A program made the position numbers and the translations under genes. A DNA stretch of 64,000 nucleotides from Oscillospiraceae bacterium (GTDB taxonomy: Bacteria > Bacillota > Clostridia > Oscillospirales > Ruminococcaceae), in assembly GCA_009783695.1 (NCBI GenBank), contig WRCY01000002.1:1-64000 (forward strand). The letters run 5' to 3'. Shown here piece by piece: positions 16,540 through 24,797 of the stretch (positions within the stretch are counted from its first letter, which is position 1; the number at the start of each line of letters is the position of its first letter). A model generated the notes under the pieces. That model was not told where the DNA came from. It searched no databases and saw only the letters and a list, made by a program, of their open reading frames with translations.

Positions 16540-16652
16540 ATAATTGACAATTGATAATTGACAATGGACAATTATCTTTTGTCGTTTGTTCGCCAAGCAT
16601 TAGACTAAATATTAACTGTCAATTGTCCATTGTCAATTGTCAATTGTTCATC
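16540..16652. repeat. Inverted array of AATTGACAATT-type repeats
   Basis: The left arm (about 16540-16578) and right arm (about 16616-16650) share a perfect 18-bp core, AATTGACAATGGACAATT, in opposite orientation. About 36 bp lie between. Related words occur at 13592-13612, 20886-20900, 27345-27385, 33060-33070 and 33875-33912. Confidence 0.8.
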
Positions 16653-17648
16653 ATGACCGATTACACAGGGGCCTGCTGCCCCCTTTGCAAAAAGGATTTC
16701 ACCGGAGAGCGCCCCGTAGTCTGCCCCGACTGCGGCGCGCCCTATCACCGCGCCTGCTACGCTGAAGAGGGCGGGTGCGTGTTCACAAAGAAGCACGGCT
16801 CCGGGTTTTCCTGGGAAAACATTCCTGATGAAATTCCAAGGTCGCCGCGCTCCGGCTATCCCGCCGCCATGCGGCAGAGCGGACAGGATTCGCCCGGTCC
16901 TCACGCGGAGGAAAGCAAACCCGCGAATAAAGAAAAGAACTACTACGGCTCTATTCGCGAAACTCTCGATGAAATGGGCTTTTTCAAGGACGAGTTTGTA
17001 AACGTAAACAATGCGGGCAAGGAGAAGCTTTCGCCCGACGAGCGTTTTATGTTCGGCGTTTCTGAAAAGGAAATCGCGCATTTTCAAGGCGGGATTACCC
17101 CCTTGCGCCTTCTGCGCTACCGCAGAATCGCTTCGGGCAACAAGCTTTCCCTAAACATACTCGCAGGGCTGCTCAGCCCGCTGTATATGTTTTATGCGAG
17201 AATGAGAGGTCTTGGGTTTATCGTTGCGCTGTTCACCTTTATGCTCAGCTTCCCGAGCCTGCTTGACGTATACTTCGGCTTAACGGGCGTCGTTTCCCCT
17301 TTCGCGCCTGAGCAGCTGATGCAAATGTCTGCAAACCTCAGCTTTCTTAATTTCTCGATGGCGGTCATAATCGCGCTTTTTTACGATTATATCTATTTGC
17401 GCTGGTCAGCGAATAAAATCAAGTTCATAAGAAGCCGCTTCTACCCCGAGCTTTCTGAACAGCGCGCAGGAATCCCCGACGCTCCCTCGGTTTCCGCGAA
17501 GCTCGAGGGTCTGGAGGACGACTATTACGATTATCTGCAGTACGCGGGCAGCCCCGGGCTGCGCTATGTGCTGCGCGACTTTATAATAACCTCTGTGGCG
17601 ATGTTCTTTCTTCTTCATCTGATTGTGGTGAATTTTATAGTCAATTAA
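16653..17648 (+). CDS. RING-finger-like membrane protein
   Basis: 331 residues from ATG 16653 (MTDYTGACCPLC). Residues ~9-40 form a C4HC3-like zinc domain (CPLCKKDF, CPDCGAPYHRACYAE, GGC) resembling prokaryotic RING finger family 1. A disordered Pro/Ser linker follows (~55-90), then a soluble stretch (FMFGVSEKEIAHFQGG) and four likely membrane segments (LSLNILAGLLSPLYMF, FIVALFTFMLSFPSLL, LNFSMAVIIALFYDY, IITSVAMFFLLHLIVV). No clear SD exists because the upstream DNA is the AATTGACAATT repeat. Role unknown; ubiquitin-like function should not be assumed. Confidence 0.75.
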   Translation: MTDYTGACCPLCKKDFTGERPVVCPDCGAPYHRACYAEEGGCVFTKKHGSGFSWENIPDEIPRSPRSGYPAAMRQSGQDSPGPHAEESKPANKEKNYYGSIRETLDEMGFFKDEFVNVNNAGKEKLSPDERFMFGVSEKEIAHFQGGITPLRLLRYRRIASGNKLSLNILAGLLSPLYMFYARMRGLGFIVALFTFMLSFPSLLDVYFGLTGVVSPFAPEQLMQMSANLSFLNFSMAVIIALFYDYIYLRWSANKIKFIRSRFYPELSEQRAGIPDAPSVSAKLEGLEDDYYDYLQYAGSPGLRYVLRDFIITSVAMFFLLHLIVVNFIVN

Positions 17649-17800
17649 CTTAAAAATGCTTCGGCATTTTTAAGGACGCGGAAAACGCTGCGTAAGCCAT
17701 GGAGCGGCTTAATTCGATTGCACGCCTGCGGCACGGCAGCAAACGAGCTTGCTGTGAAAGATGCGGAGCATTTTTCAAGTTAATCGGCTATATTGCGGCA
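17642..17800. repeat. Palindromic intergenic element (AACTTGAAAATGC type)
   Basis: Starts CAATTAACTTAAAAATGC with a GCATTTTTAAG return stem. It contains GCGGCTTAATTCGATTGCA and ends with GCATTTTTCAAGTTAAT in inverse orientation near 17770-17787. Shorter relatives lie at about 42959-43023 and 44957-45035. This gap has no ORF I can support. Confidence 0.6.
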
Positions 17801-17845
17801 GACTGAAGCCGTGTTAGAGCCTGCAGTTAAAGGAAAGGAAAAAGC

Positions 17846-19309
17846 TTGACTTCACTTGGAAAAAAGTTAGACGACTTCTACCGCCGCCTTGGAAACCGCG
17901 GTCTTTTACTTGTGCTTTTCGCTGCCGCGCTGACGCTCAACGTTGTCTTCGTTTTCCGCATGAGTGTGCCGGTTTTGCCCGGAGAATTTAACACGGCGGC
18001 ATGGAGCGCGTATTTCTCGGGGTTCGCAGAAGCTTTTGAGCGGAGCGGCGACCTTGCAAGCAGCGGCTCGCCGTGGCTGACAGGCTTCCTCTATACGCCC
18101 GTATATTATCTAATCGACAACCCCGTCGTCCGTTACAGGTCCATGCTGATTATGAACGGCGTGCTCGCTTCTCTTATTCCGCTCCTGACTTTTAAAATTA
18201 CCGCCGCCCTCGGGCTTGAAAAAGCATGGCAGCGGACATTATGCACGCTGGTCGCAGGGATTAGCGCAGCTGTCTTCGCACATACTAAGTTCATAACCGC
18301 TGCAGTACTCTGCGTGTTTCTGCCGTTTCTGCTTTTTTATTTGTTCATAAGAGCATCAAACACGAAAAACCGCGTAGTCCGTTTTTTCCTGTCACTTTTC
18401 ACGGCAGCCGCCCTTGGCTTCGCCCCCGCCGCCGAACCGCGGCTGTGGGCGCTGGTTATATCGTTTATACTTTTAGTGTTTTATTCGCGTTATATACTCC
18501 GTGTAAAAACCTTTTCATTCGCCGGTTTCTTCCCCGCTTTCGCGGGTTTCACGGTGCTGCAAATCTATATTAATGAGCGGCTTACGGGTGAATTGTTTGC
18601 ATGGGGCGCTATACAGGGCGATTATATCGCTGAGCTTTACTTTTTTGCAATTTCTACCAGGGGTATCGGTGTGCTCGGAATCTGCCTGTGCGTTTCTGCT
18701 TTTATGCGCAAGGATTCGCCGCTTAAAGCTTTCGCTTTCTTCGCGCTCGTTTATAACACGTTCATGCTTTTCACTGACAGCGCGTCGATTTTTTTAGTGC
18801 TTTTTGCGTTCTGCTATATCTTCATGCACGGCTTGGATTTTAAGAAGACGATGTTCTCCGCGATTACTCTGGGTATAATATTTATTTTATATTACAATGC
18901 GGCGTTGCTCGCCGAGGTGTCCGCGGTCTTCTGCATAATCGCGCTGCTTTTTGTTTTAGTGAGCTGCGCCGAGCGTTATAAAAGGCATATGATTACATTC
19001 TGCCTCAGTTTAACGCTGCTGTATACGGGGCTTTCAGACATACCTAATCAAGCTGAAAGCAAAGAAGCACTGGTTGTTTCCCGGTTCATATATAACTCAC
19101 CGGACGCGCCGCCGACATATATTATTAACAGCGCCGGGCTTGCGCCGGTTCTGCGATTTTTAAACCGCAACACAGTTATCAGCACGGCGGAGAATTACAG
19201 CGAGCTGCCCGAGGACTGCTTTGTCATTACACGCACAGACACAGGCGAGCTTGTCTTTTCTGCGCACGGCGAACGCGCCGAAGCCTATGCGCTGTCGCAG
19301 GAGGGGTAG
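17846..19309 (+). CDS. Polytopic membrane protein of unknown function
   Basis: 487 residues, TTG start at 17846 with AAAGGAAAGG upstream. About ten to twelve hydrophobic segments are visible, starting at LLLVLFAAALTLNVVFVF, with an extracytoplasmic loop after the first helix (PGEFNTAAWSAYFSGF). A soluble C-terminal ~90 residues follow (PTYIINSAGLAPVLRFLNRN). The shape resembles GT-C glycosyltransferases or PMT-like mannosyltransferases, but no diagnostic acidic motif in the first loop is convincing. It ends directly before a tandem leader-repeat block. Confidence 0.6.
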   Translation: MTSLGKKLDDFYRRLGNRGLLLVLFAAALTLNVVFVFRMSVPVLPGEFNTAAWSAYFSGFAEAFERSGDLASSGSPWLTGFLYTPVYYLIDNPVVRYRSMLIMNGVLASLIPLLTFKITAALGLEKAWQRTLCTLVAGISAAVFAHTKFITAAVLCVFLPFLLFYLFIRASNTKNRVVRFFLSLFTAAALGFAPAAEPRLWALVISFILLVFYSRYILRVKTFSFAGFFPAFAGFTVLQIYINERLTGELFAWGAIQGDYIAELYFFAISTRGIGVLGICLCVSAFMRKDSPLKAFAFFALVYNTFMLFTDSASIFLVLFAFCYIFMHGLDFKKTMFSAITLGIIFILYYNAALLAEVSAVFCIIALLFVLVSCAERYKRHMITFCLSLTLLYTGLSDIPNQAESKEALVVSRFIYNSPDAPPTYIINSAGLAPVLRFLNRNTVISTAENYSELPEDCFVITRTDTGELVFSAHGERAEAYALSQEG

Positions 19310-19330
19310 AGTTTATAATTAAACCTGCAT

Positions 19331-19612
19331 GAACGGTAAAACGAAACTTTTCATTTACCGCTTTTAAAGAGAGGACTTTAAAAAGCTGCAAACCGGAACT
19401 GCAGAATCGGGGAAAACGAAACTTTTCATTTACCGCTTTTAAAGAAAGGACTTTAAAAAGCTGCAAACCGGGACTGCAGAATCGGGGAAAACGAAACTTT
19501 TCATTTACCGCTTTTAAAGAAAGGACTTTAAAAAGCTGTAAATCAGAACTGCAGAATCGGGGAAAACGAAACTTTTCATTTACCACTTTTAAAGAAAGGA
19601 CTTATTGAAATT
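19331..19612 (+). repeat. Leader repeat, four tandem 75-bp copies before the HAD gene
   Basis: Copies begin at about 19333, 19408, 19483 and 19558, period 75 bp. Each has GAAAACGAAACTTTTCATTTACCG, whose first copy pairs CGGTAAA with TTTACCG, then AAAGAAAGGACTT. Internal copies read GGACTTTAAAAAG (no start codon); only the last reads GGACTTATTGAAATTATG and starts the gene. An array of SD-bearing hairpins therefore precedes one start. Confidence 0.9.
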
Positions 19613-20266
19613 ATGGATTTTAAACATATAATCTGGGACTTTGACGGCACGCTGTTCAACACCTATCCGCATACGGCGCAGGCGTTTCTTACAATGCTCA
19701 GAAAAGAATACATGGTTCATGAAAACGTCCATGAAATAGAAAAGAATATGCGCATTTCAATGCAGCATGCCTATGATTTTTATAAGGAAAAATTTGAAAT
19801 AAACGACTATTTTATTGAGAAGTTCAATGACTTCCGCGCGCTCTACGAAAATCAGCACGCCCTGCCAACCAACGATGCGTATTTGGTCTGCAAATTTATT
19901 TATGACCAGGGCAGCTTCAATTATCTGCACACGCACAGGGATAAAGGCGCTCTCTCCATGCTGCAAAAACACGGCTTTTTTAATATCTTCAAGGATTTTA
20001 TAACCTGCGAAAACAGCTTCCCGAAAAAGCCCGCACCTGACGCACTTCTTCATCTTGCAGAAAAGCATGGCATGGATAAAGCCGAAACGCTTTACATCGG
20101 TGACCGCGGCGTCGACCTTGAATGTGCGCACAACGCGGGAATCCGCTTCTGCCTGTTCACGCCGAACGTCAACAACACGCCCAACGCCGACTTCGCCGTG
20201 CAGAACTTCAGCGACTTGTACTATATTCTGAACTCCACGCTCTCAACAAAGAAAAATGAAACATGA
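19613..20266 (+). CDS. HAD-family phosphatase (phosphoglycolate phosphatase-like)
   Basis: 217 residues, cytosolic. HAD motif I is IIWDFDGTLFNTYP, with nucleophile Asp and general acid Asp. Motif II is THRDK, the loop before motif III is PKKPAPDALL, and motif IV is YIGDRGVDLECAHNAGI. A helical cap between residues ~15 and 85 places it in the HAD-IA group with Gph, PgmB and pyrophosphatase-like members. Substrate cannot be fixed. Its last codons overlap the start of the next gene (20256), indicating coupling. Confidence 0.85.
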   Translation: MDFKHIIWDFDGTLFNTYPHTAQAFLTMLRKEYMVHENVHEIEKNMRISMQHAYDFYKEKFEINDYFIEKFNDFRALYENQHALPTNDAYLVCKFIYDQGSFNYLHTHRDKGALSMLQKHGFFNIFKDFITCENSFPKKPAPDALLHLAEKHGMDKAETLYIGDRGVDLECAHNAGIRFCLFTPNVNNTPNADFAVQNFSDLYYILNSTLSTKKNET

Positions 20267-20900
20267 AATATTTGAAATAAACGGGCTTAAGCTTTGCGTC
20301 AGCAAGGAACACCGCTTCGGGACAGACGCGGTTAACTTAGCGGAATTCGCGGCTCTGAAACCCTCGCAAATCATCGCAGATTTATGCACTGGCTGCGGAA
20401 TTGTTCCTTTCATGCTCGCAGGTAAAAACGCAGCAAAAATATATGCCCTTGATATAAATGAAAATGCGGTTGCGCTGCTTAAAGAAAGCATTAGAATTAA
20501 TTCGCTGGATAAACTTATTTTTCCCGTGCTCGAAGACCTTAAAAATATCACGTCCATTCCCGCGGGGAGCGTGGATTTAATCACTATGAACCCGCCTTAT
20601 TACAAGGCAAACGACGGCTTCAGGCGCGCCGGCGAGGACACCGCGCGGCATGAGCTGCTCTGCACTCTTGACGATTGTGCCGCGGCGGCAAGCAGGCTTT
20701 TAAAATTCGGCGGCAGGCTCGCGATGTGTCATATTCCCGAACGGCTCAGCGATGTAATTTGCACACTCCGCAAATATAACCTTGAGCCTAAGGTATTGCA
20801 AATTATGTCGAACAAAAAAAACGAGCCGCGGCTTCTGCTCGTTGACGCAAAAAAAGGCGGAAAGCCATCGCTTACGCTTCGGCTGACAGTTGACAATTAA
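20256..20900 (+). CDS. trmN6: tRNA1(Val) (adenine(37)-N6)-methyltransferase-like protein
   Basis: 214 residues. It has a Rossmann SAM-binding domain with IADLCTGCGIVPFML as motif I and MNPPYYKANDGF as the NPPY motif typical of N6-adenine methylation. The N terminus LKLCVSKEHRFGTDAVNLAEFA matches TrmN6/YabB-type proteins. The end LRLTVDN is encoded by the dispersed AATTGACAATT repeat. It overlaps the HAD gene by 11 bp and is followed after 24 bp by yaaA. Confidence 0.82.
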   Translation: MKHEIFEINGLKLCVSKEHRFGTDAVNLAEFAALKPSQIIADLCTGCGIVPFMLAGKNAAKIYALDINENAVALLKESIRINSLDKLIFPVLEDLKNITSIPAGSVDLITMNPPYYKANDGFRRAGEDTARHELLCTLDDCAAAASRLLKFGGRLAMCHIPERLSDVICTLRKYNLEPKVLQIMSNKKNEPRLLLVDAKKGGKPSLTLRLTVDN

Positions 20901-20924
20901 CAGCCTACAGTGTAGAATGAGAGT

Positions 20925-21143
20925 ATGAACAAGATTTATATTAACCCGCCTTACATAAAATTAGAGCAGGCTCTCAAGCTTGCCTGCCTCGTTGCCAGCG
21001 GCGGCGAGGCGAAGCTGCTGATTCAGGACGGCTGTGTTTTAGTTAACGGCGAAGTTTGCCTGCAGCGCGGCAAGAAGCTGCTCGGCGGCGAAATAATTAC
21101 ACTGGGAACTGAAAAGTTTGAGGTTTGCCTAAATGATAATTAG
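20925..21143 (+). CDS. yaaA: S4-domain RNA-binding protein YaaA
   Basis: 72 residues made up of a single S4 domain (YIKLEQALKLACLVASGGEAKLLIQ, VLVNGEVCLQRGKKL). In Firmicutes this small protein sits between dnaN and recF and has been linked to ribosome assembly. Here it keeps recF (overlap 11 bp, 21133) but is separated from dnaN by 16 kb. Confidence 0.88.
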   Translation: MNKIYINPPYIKLEQALKLACLVASGGEAKLLIQDGCVLVNGEVCLQRGKKLLGGEIITLGTEKFEVCLNDN

Positions 21144-22317
21144 AAAAATCCAGGTGGAAAATTTCCGTAATATAAAAGAGGCGGAGCTTGAGTTCTGCGA
21201 GGGCGTCAACGTATTCTATGGCGACAACGCGCAGGGCAAGACGAACATGCTCGAGGCTGTTTCGCTGTGCCTCGGAAAAGGCTTCCGCCGCGCCCGTACG
21301 GCTTCGTTCGTGCCTTTTCACGGCGAAAATGAAACCGCCCCCGAAACATTAATCAAGCTTTTTTTTGAATCGGACGCCGCCCCCGGCAAAGAGAATATAA
21401 TCAACTATAAAATCTCGGGCGGGCGCGTATCAATTGATATGAACGGCATGTCGTTCAGAAGCGCCGCAGACTTATACGGCGAGCTCAAGCACGTCGTCTT
21501 CGCGCCGGAGCATCTGCTGCTCATCAAAGGCTCATCGGAACTGCGCCGCTATTATATCGACAACATCGCACTCATGCAGAACAAAGCCCACAAGCGCGCG
21601 GTCGCGGACTATACGGCAGCGCTGAAGCAGCTCGCCGCTTTAAATAACGAAATTGTGGCGTCCCCCGACACCGTCCGCAATACCCGCGACATGATTGGAA
21701 TTTGGAGCGATATTCTGATTCGGCAGGGGATTAACCTTACTTACGGGCGGCTTAAATACTTCGAGCTGCTTCGCAGCACGGCGATTAAGCTTTACGACGA
21801 GCTCACCGTAGGGCGGGAGGAGCTCGCGGTAATGTACCGCAGCAACGTCTTCGGCGACATACAGAGCAAGCTCCCTGATTGGAGCGACAAGGACGGGCTC
21901 TACCGCGACTATGTTGAAATGCTCAACAAGTATCAGACCTACGGCGTGCGCCCGTCGGAGTTCCGCGTGCGGGTGGGCGCGCACAAGGACGACCTGTTGT
22001 TTTTCATCAACGATATAAATGCGCGGGAGTTCGGCTCGCAGGGGCAAATCAAGAGTGTGTCGCTTATACTCAAGCTTGCCGAGGCGGAAATCATAAGAAT
22101 GCACAATAAAGAAACGCCCGTCATTCTGCTCGACGAGGTGCTCGGCGAGCTCGACGCAAAACGGCGGCATTATGTGGTGAATAAACTTGGACGCTCGCAG
22201 GTTTTTCTGACCTCCTGCGATTACGGCGAATTTGACAGTACGGGGGATTTACGTGCCTGGCTTGTTAAAAGAGGGAAATTTCATACATCTGGGGGGGGAC
22301 GTTTCAGTTTACTGTGA
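21133..22317 (+). CDS. recF: DNA replication and repair protein RecF
   Basis: SMC-like ATPase that helps load RecA at gaps. 394 residues. Walker A is FYGDNAQGKTNMLEAV, the signature region is REFGSQGQIKSVSLILKLAEAE, and Walker B is VILLDEVLGELDAKRR, followed by QVFLTSCDYGEF. The C terminus runs about ten residues beyond the usual end (after VKRGKF), through an eight-G run, and overlaps remB by 56 bp in another frame. Confidence 0.93.
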   Translation: MIIRKIQVENFRNIKEAELEFCEGVNVFYGDNAQGKTNMLEAVSLCLGKGFRRARTASFVPFHGENETAPETLIKLFFESDAAPGKENIINYKISGGRVSIDMNGMSFRSAADLYGELKHVVFAPEHLLLIKGSSELRRYYIDNIALMQNKAHKRAVADYTAALKQLAALNNEIVASPDTVRNTRDMIGIWSDILIRQGINLTYGRLKYFELLRSTAIKLYDELTVGREELAVMYRSNVFGDIQSKLPDWSDKDGLYRDYVEMLNKYQTYGVRPSEFRVRVGAHKDDLLFFINDINAREFGSQGQIKSVSLILKLAEAEIIRMHNKETPVILLDEVLGELDAKRRHYVVNKLGRSQVFLTSCDYGEFDSTGDLRAWLVKRGKFHTSGGGRFSLL

Positions 22318-22525
22318 CGATTTGCTCGGCGTGTTTGACATTGAGCGGACTACGGTAAACCCGGGCGTCAACGCTTTCCTTGCCGCCGCACAGAAAGGCG
22401 GCAGGATTTATTACTGTTCGCCGGATATGGAAAGTATGCCCAAAAGCTTTGTTATAACCGATGAAACCGTGTTCGTGACGAACGTGAGCACGGGGACAAT
22501 CATAAAAAGAAAAAAGCGAGGTTGA
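22262..22525 (+). CDS. remB: Extracellular matrix regulator RemB-like (DUF370)
   Basis: Small RemA/RemB-family DNA-binding protein, recognised by FIHLGGDVSVYCDDLLGVFDIERTT (read here in two parts, FIHLGGDVSVY and DLLGVFDIERTT) and PKSFVITDETVFVTNVS. In Bacillus it lies right after recF, as here. The usual start M(F/Y)IHLG has no ATG; TTG 22262 gives six extra residues and is my choice, with 22232 as an alternative. It ends in a strong terminator. Confidence 0.82.
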   Translation: MLKEGNFIHLGGDVSVYCDDLLGVFDIERTTVNPGVNAFLAAAQKGGRIYYCSPDMESMPKSFVITDETVFVTNVSTGTIIKRKKRG

Positions 22526-22550
22526 TGTGACATCAACCTCGCTTTTTAAT
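22511..22550 (+). terminator. Terminator after remB
   Basis: AAAGCGAGGTTGATG / CATCAACCTCGCTTTTT, perfect long stem with T tract; likely works on both strands. Confidence 0.92.
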
Positions 22551-22567
22551 ACTTTACCTCTTGTTCA

Positions 22568-23731
22568 TTAAAATGGTATAACTACCCGTTCAACAGTGTA
22601 ATTGCTTTTCCGTAGCAAATCAATAACACTGTCTTCTCCTAACAAATGCGCAAGCCCAACCACAAAGAATACCATCTTACCCTCTTTCATATACTGCTTT
22701 GCAACTTCCGCCATCTGAATGTCGCGCCGTATCAGCATTGCATAGTTATACTCCTCTAATAAATCCACGTATGCCCAAAAATCATCATCATCCCAAAACT
22801 CTTTGTTTTCGCTAATAAAATCATTTATCGAAGGTCTCAAATAATTTGTTAAAACCCGCTCGTTGCCTTTCTTCCATAAGTTGAATGAGTAGTTGATTCC
22901 CTGCGCTGCTCCGTTAATATCTGTTGATGATTCAATTAACATAGAATACACTTCATTTGAATAATTAATCATCATAGCCGATTGGCTTTCCGCAGATTCA
23001 ATCTCCAGGATTCCCATGCCACGCTTATATGCTTCCTCTAAGAAGAAAATATCTAACCCGTGTTCATGCGATAAACCTGATTTCCATAAGGTGATTTCTA
23101 AAATTAAACCATACCACATATGAGGTTTGAACCAATCAAGATAGGTAATCGGAAATTGCAAATTAAACCCTGATGTCCTTATGGCTCTCCTTGCCGCATT
23201 AAGGATTCCTCTGTCTATATGGTCTTCTATGTTCTCACCTTCCGGATACATCACAGAACGCCAATAGGCTTCCATTTCAACTTCAGTATATTCCCCGAAA
23301 TCCTCTTCTCCTTGTGCAAGCAAATCGAATTCCACCGCTAAATAATCGCACGCTTTGAAAGCGTTCATAATAGTTGCAGGCAGAGGATAAATCGTTTCGT
23401 CCCCAATATGAATCGAACCGAATAAGTACATGGTTTGCCCGCTCGGTGCTGTAACCAGCCACATGAGCGGCATTACGTCCGGAGTACCCGGAAGTCCGGC
23501 TGCTATGCGTAAAATAATCACTGCATCAGCAGTATTAACAATAAAATCGCCGTTTAAATCATATTTTTCTTCCTGCGCTGTGGTTAGTTTAATTAAACCC
23601 GCCGAAGCCCTGAGAACCGTCAGTGCATCAGCAGTATTGAATTCATCATTCGATGCATAAACGTTCATTGGAAAAAGAGATAAAATTATTGCCAGTGCTA
23701 ATAAAATCGCTGTTAATCTTTTGTTTTTCAT
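22568..23731 (-). CDS. Secreted dockerin-TraB/GumN protein
   Basis: 387 residues. A signal peptide (LTAILLALAIILSLFPMNVYA) is followed by two dockerin-type Ca-binding segments (NTADALTVLRASAGL and DLNGDFIVNTADAVIILRIAAGL, shown in pieces), residues ~28-80. A TraB/GumN domain follows from about residue 90: WLVTAPSGQTMYLFGSIHIG and, at the end, MVFFVVGLAHLLGEDSV. TraB/GumN proteins share a fold with metal-dependent proteases of the Tiki type. Dockerin fusion suggests attachment to a cohesin partner. Transcribed convergently with remB. Confidence 0.82.
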   Translation of the reverse strand: MKNKRLTAILLALAIILSLFPMNVYASNDEFNTADALTVLRASAGLIKLTTAQEEKYDLNGDFIVNTADAVIILRIAAGLPGTPDVMPLMWLVTAPSGQTMYLFGSIHIGDETIYPLPATIMNAFKACDYLAVEFDLLAQGEEDFGEYTEVEMEAYWRSVMYPEGENIEDHIDRGILNAARRAIRTSGFNLQFPITYLDWFKPHMWYGLILEITLWKSGLSHEHGLDIFFLEEAYKRGMGILEIESAESQSAMMINYSNEVYSMLIESSTDINGAAQGINYSFNLWKKGNERVLTNYLRPSINDFISENKEFWDDDDFWAYVDLLEEYNYAMLIRRDIQMAEVAKQYMKEGKMVFFVVGLAHLLGEDSVIDLLRKSNYTVERVVIPF

Positions 23732-23766
23732 TATGTCAGTTACCTTTATATTCTATTTTATAAAAC

Positions 23767-24708
23767 TCAAGCCGGATTCTCCACTATAAACCTCAGCACC
23801 TCTCCATACGCCCTCGGCAGCCAGTGGCATCCTTGCCCGCCGGGCAGCGGGTCGCCACAGAACTCTTCCTTAAGCCCGCCGTTTTCACAGCGGAGCGGCG
23901 CGGTGCTGTCTATAAACGAAAGCCCCATCTCGTACGCAAGCACAATGAGCGCATTGTTGTATTCCGCAATGCGGGCGTTGCGGTCGGGCGAGGGCTGCGC
24001 CTCGTGCATATAGGGCGGCACGGGAAGAATTATAATCTCTGCGCCGGGATTCTTGTTGATAATGCGGTTTAAAAGCAGCGTGTAATTATCCAAAAAGGAT
24101 TCAAGGTCCCATAACACGTCGTTAAGCCCCAGCGAAATAAATACCCGCTCCGCGCCTGACTCCGCGACCGCGTCTTCGGGGCGCATCTGCACGCCGCCGA
24201 ACTCCGGGTGAATACTTCCGCTTGAAACCTCGCGCAGCGCGTTATGGATTCCGTAGCTTCCGTTGGCGAAAATAACCGTATTGCCGAGCGTTTCACCGCT
24301 GACTGTGATATGCTCGCGCCAGATTCTGTAGCCTGTAGTGATTGAGTCGCCGATGAAAATTGCGTTGTCGAAATACTCCGCGCCCCGCGGAATTTCAACA
24401 CGCTGCGTCGTGAGCGCCTGCAGCCGCTCGCATCTCTCGGGCGCCGGTATGAATGTTGCGAGCGTAATCGGTTCAAGTTCGGGCTCGGGTTCAGCCTCGA
24501 TAATAATCATCGGTTCAACTATAATTTCAAGCCCCGGCTCAGGAATATATACGAGCGGTTCGGCGACGTGCTCGGCGGCTTTCGGGAGCTCGCCGACAAC
24601 TCTGATTTCCTCCGTAAAGCCATCGTCGCTGCCGAGCAGCATCAGCGCCGCGGCGCTCGCCATAAAAATCACGCTCACCACTATAATAAACAGCACTAAA
24701 ATCTTCAC
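23767..24708 (-). CDS. Membrane-anchored SGNH/GDSL hydrolase
   Basis: 313 residues with one N-terminal membrane helix (ILVLFIIVVSVIFMASAAAL), a Pro/Glu-rich linker and an SGNH hydrolase domain. Block I is FIGDSITTGYRI (catalytic Ser), block III GLNDVLWD, and the C-terminal region PLPGGQGCHWLPRAYGEVL contains the likely catalytic His. An esterase or acetylhydrolase acting outside the membrane is the usual role; the substrate is not known. Confidence 0.83.
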   Translation of the reverse strand: MKILVLFIIVVSVIFMASAAALMLLGSDDGFTEEIRVVGELPKAAEHVAEPLVYIPEPGLEIIVEPMIIIEAEPEPELEPITLATFIPAPERCERLQALTTQRVEIPRGAEYFDNAIFIGDSITTGYRIWREHITVSGETLGNTVIFANGSYGIHNALREVSSGSIHPEFGGVQMRPEDAVAESGAERVFISLGLNDVLWDLESFLDNYTLLLNRIINKNPGAEIIILPVPPYMHEAQPSPDRNARIAEYNNALIVLAYEMGLSFIDSTAPLRCENGGLKEEFCGDPLPGGQGCHWLPRAYGEVLRFIVENPA

Positions 24709-24797
24709 GCCGTCACCTCCCGTTATACTTTCAAGTCTAAAAATTCGACATCATTTTCAGTATAACACGAAAGGTTGTAAAAGACAAGCTTTTTTAT

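Noticed and set aside
19331..19612. CRISPR array
   Set aside because: Whole 75-bp unit is repeated including the would-be spacer, and similar units occur as single copies before other genes.
22290..22299. Frameshifted recF or remB pseudogene
   Set aside because: Both frames keep their family motifs; only the short overlap is odd.
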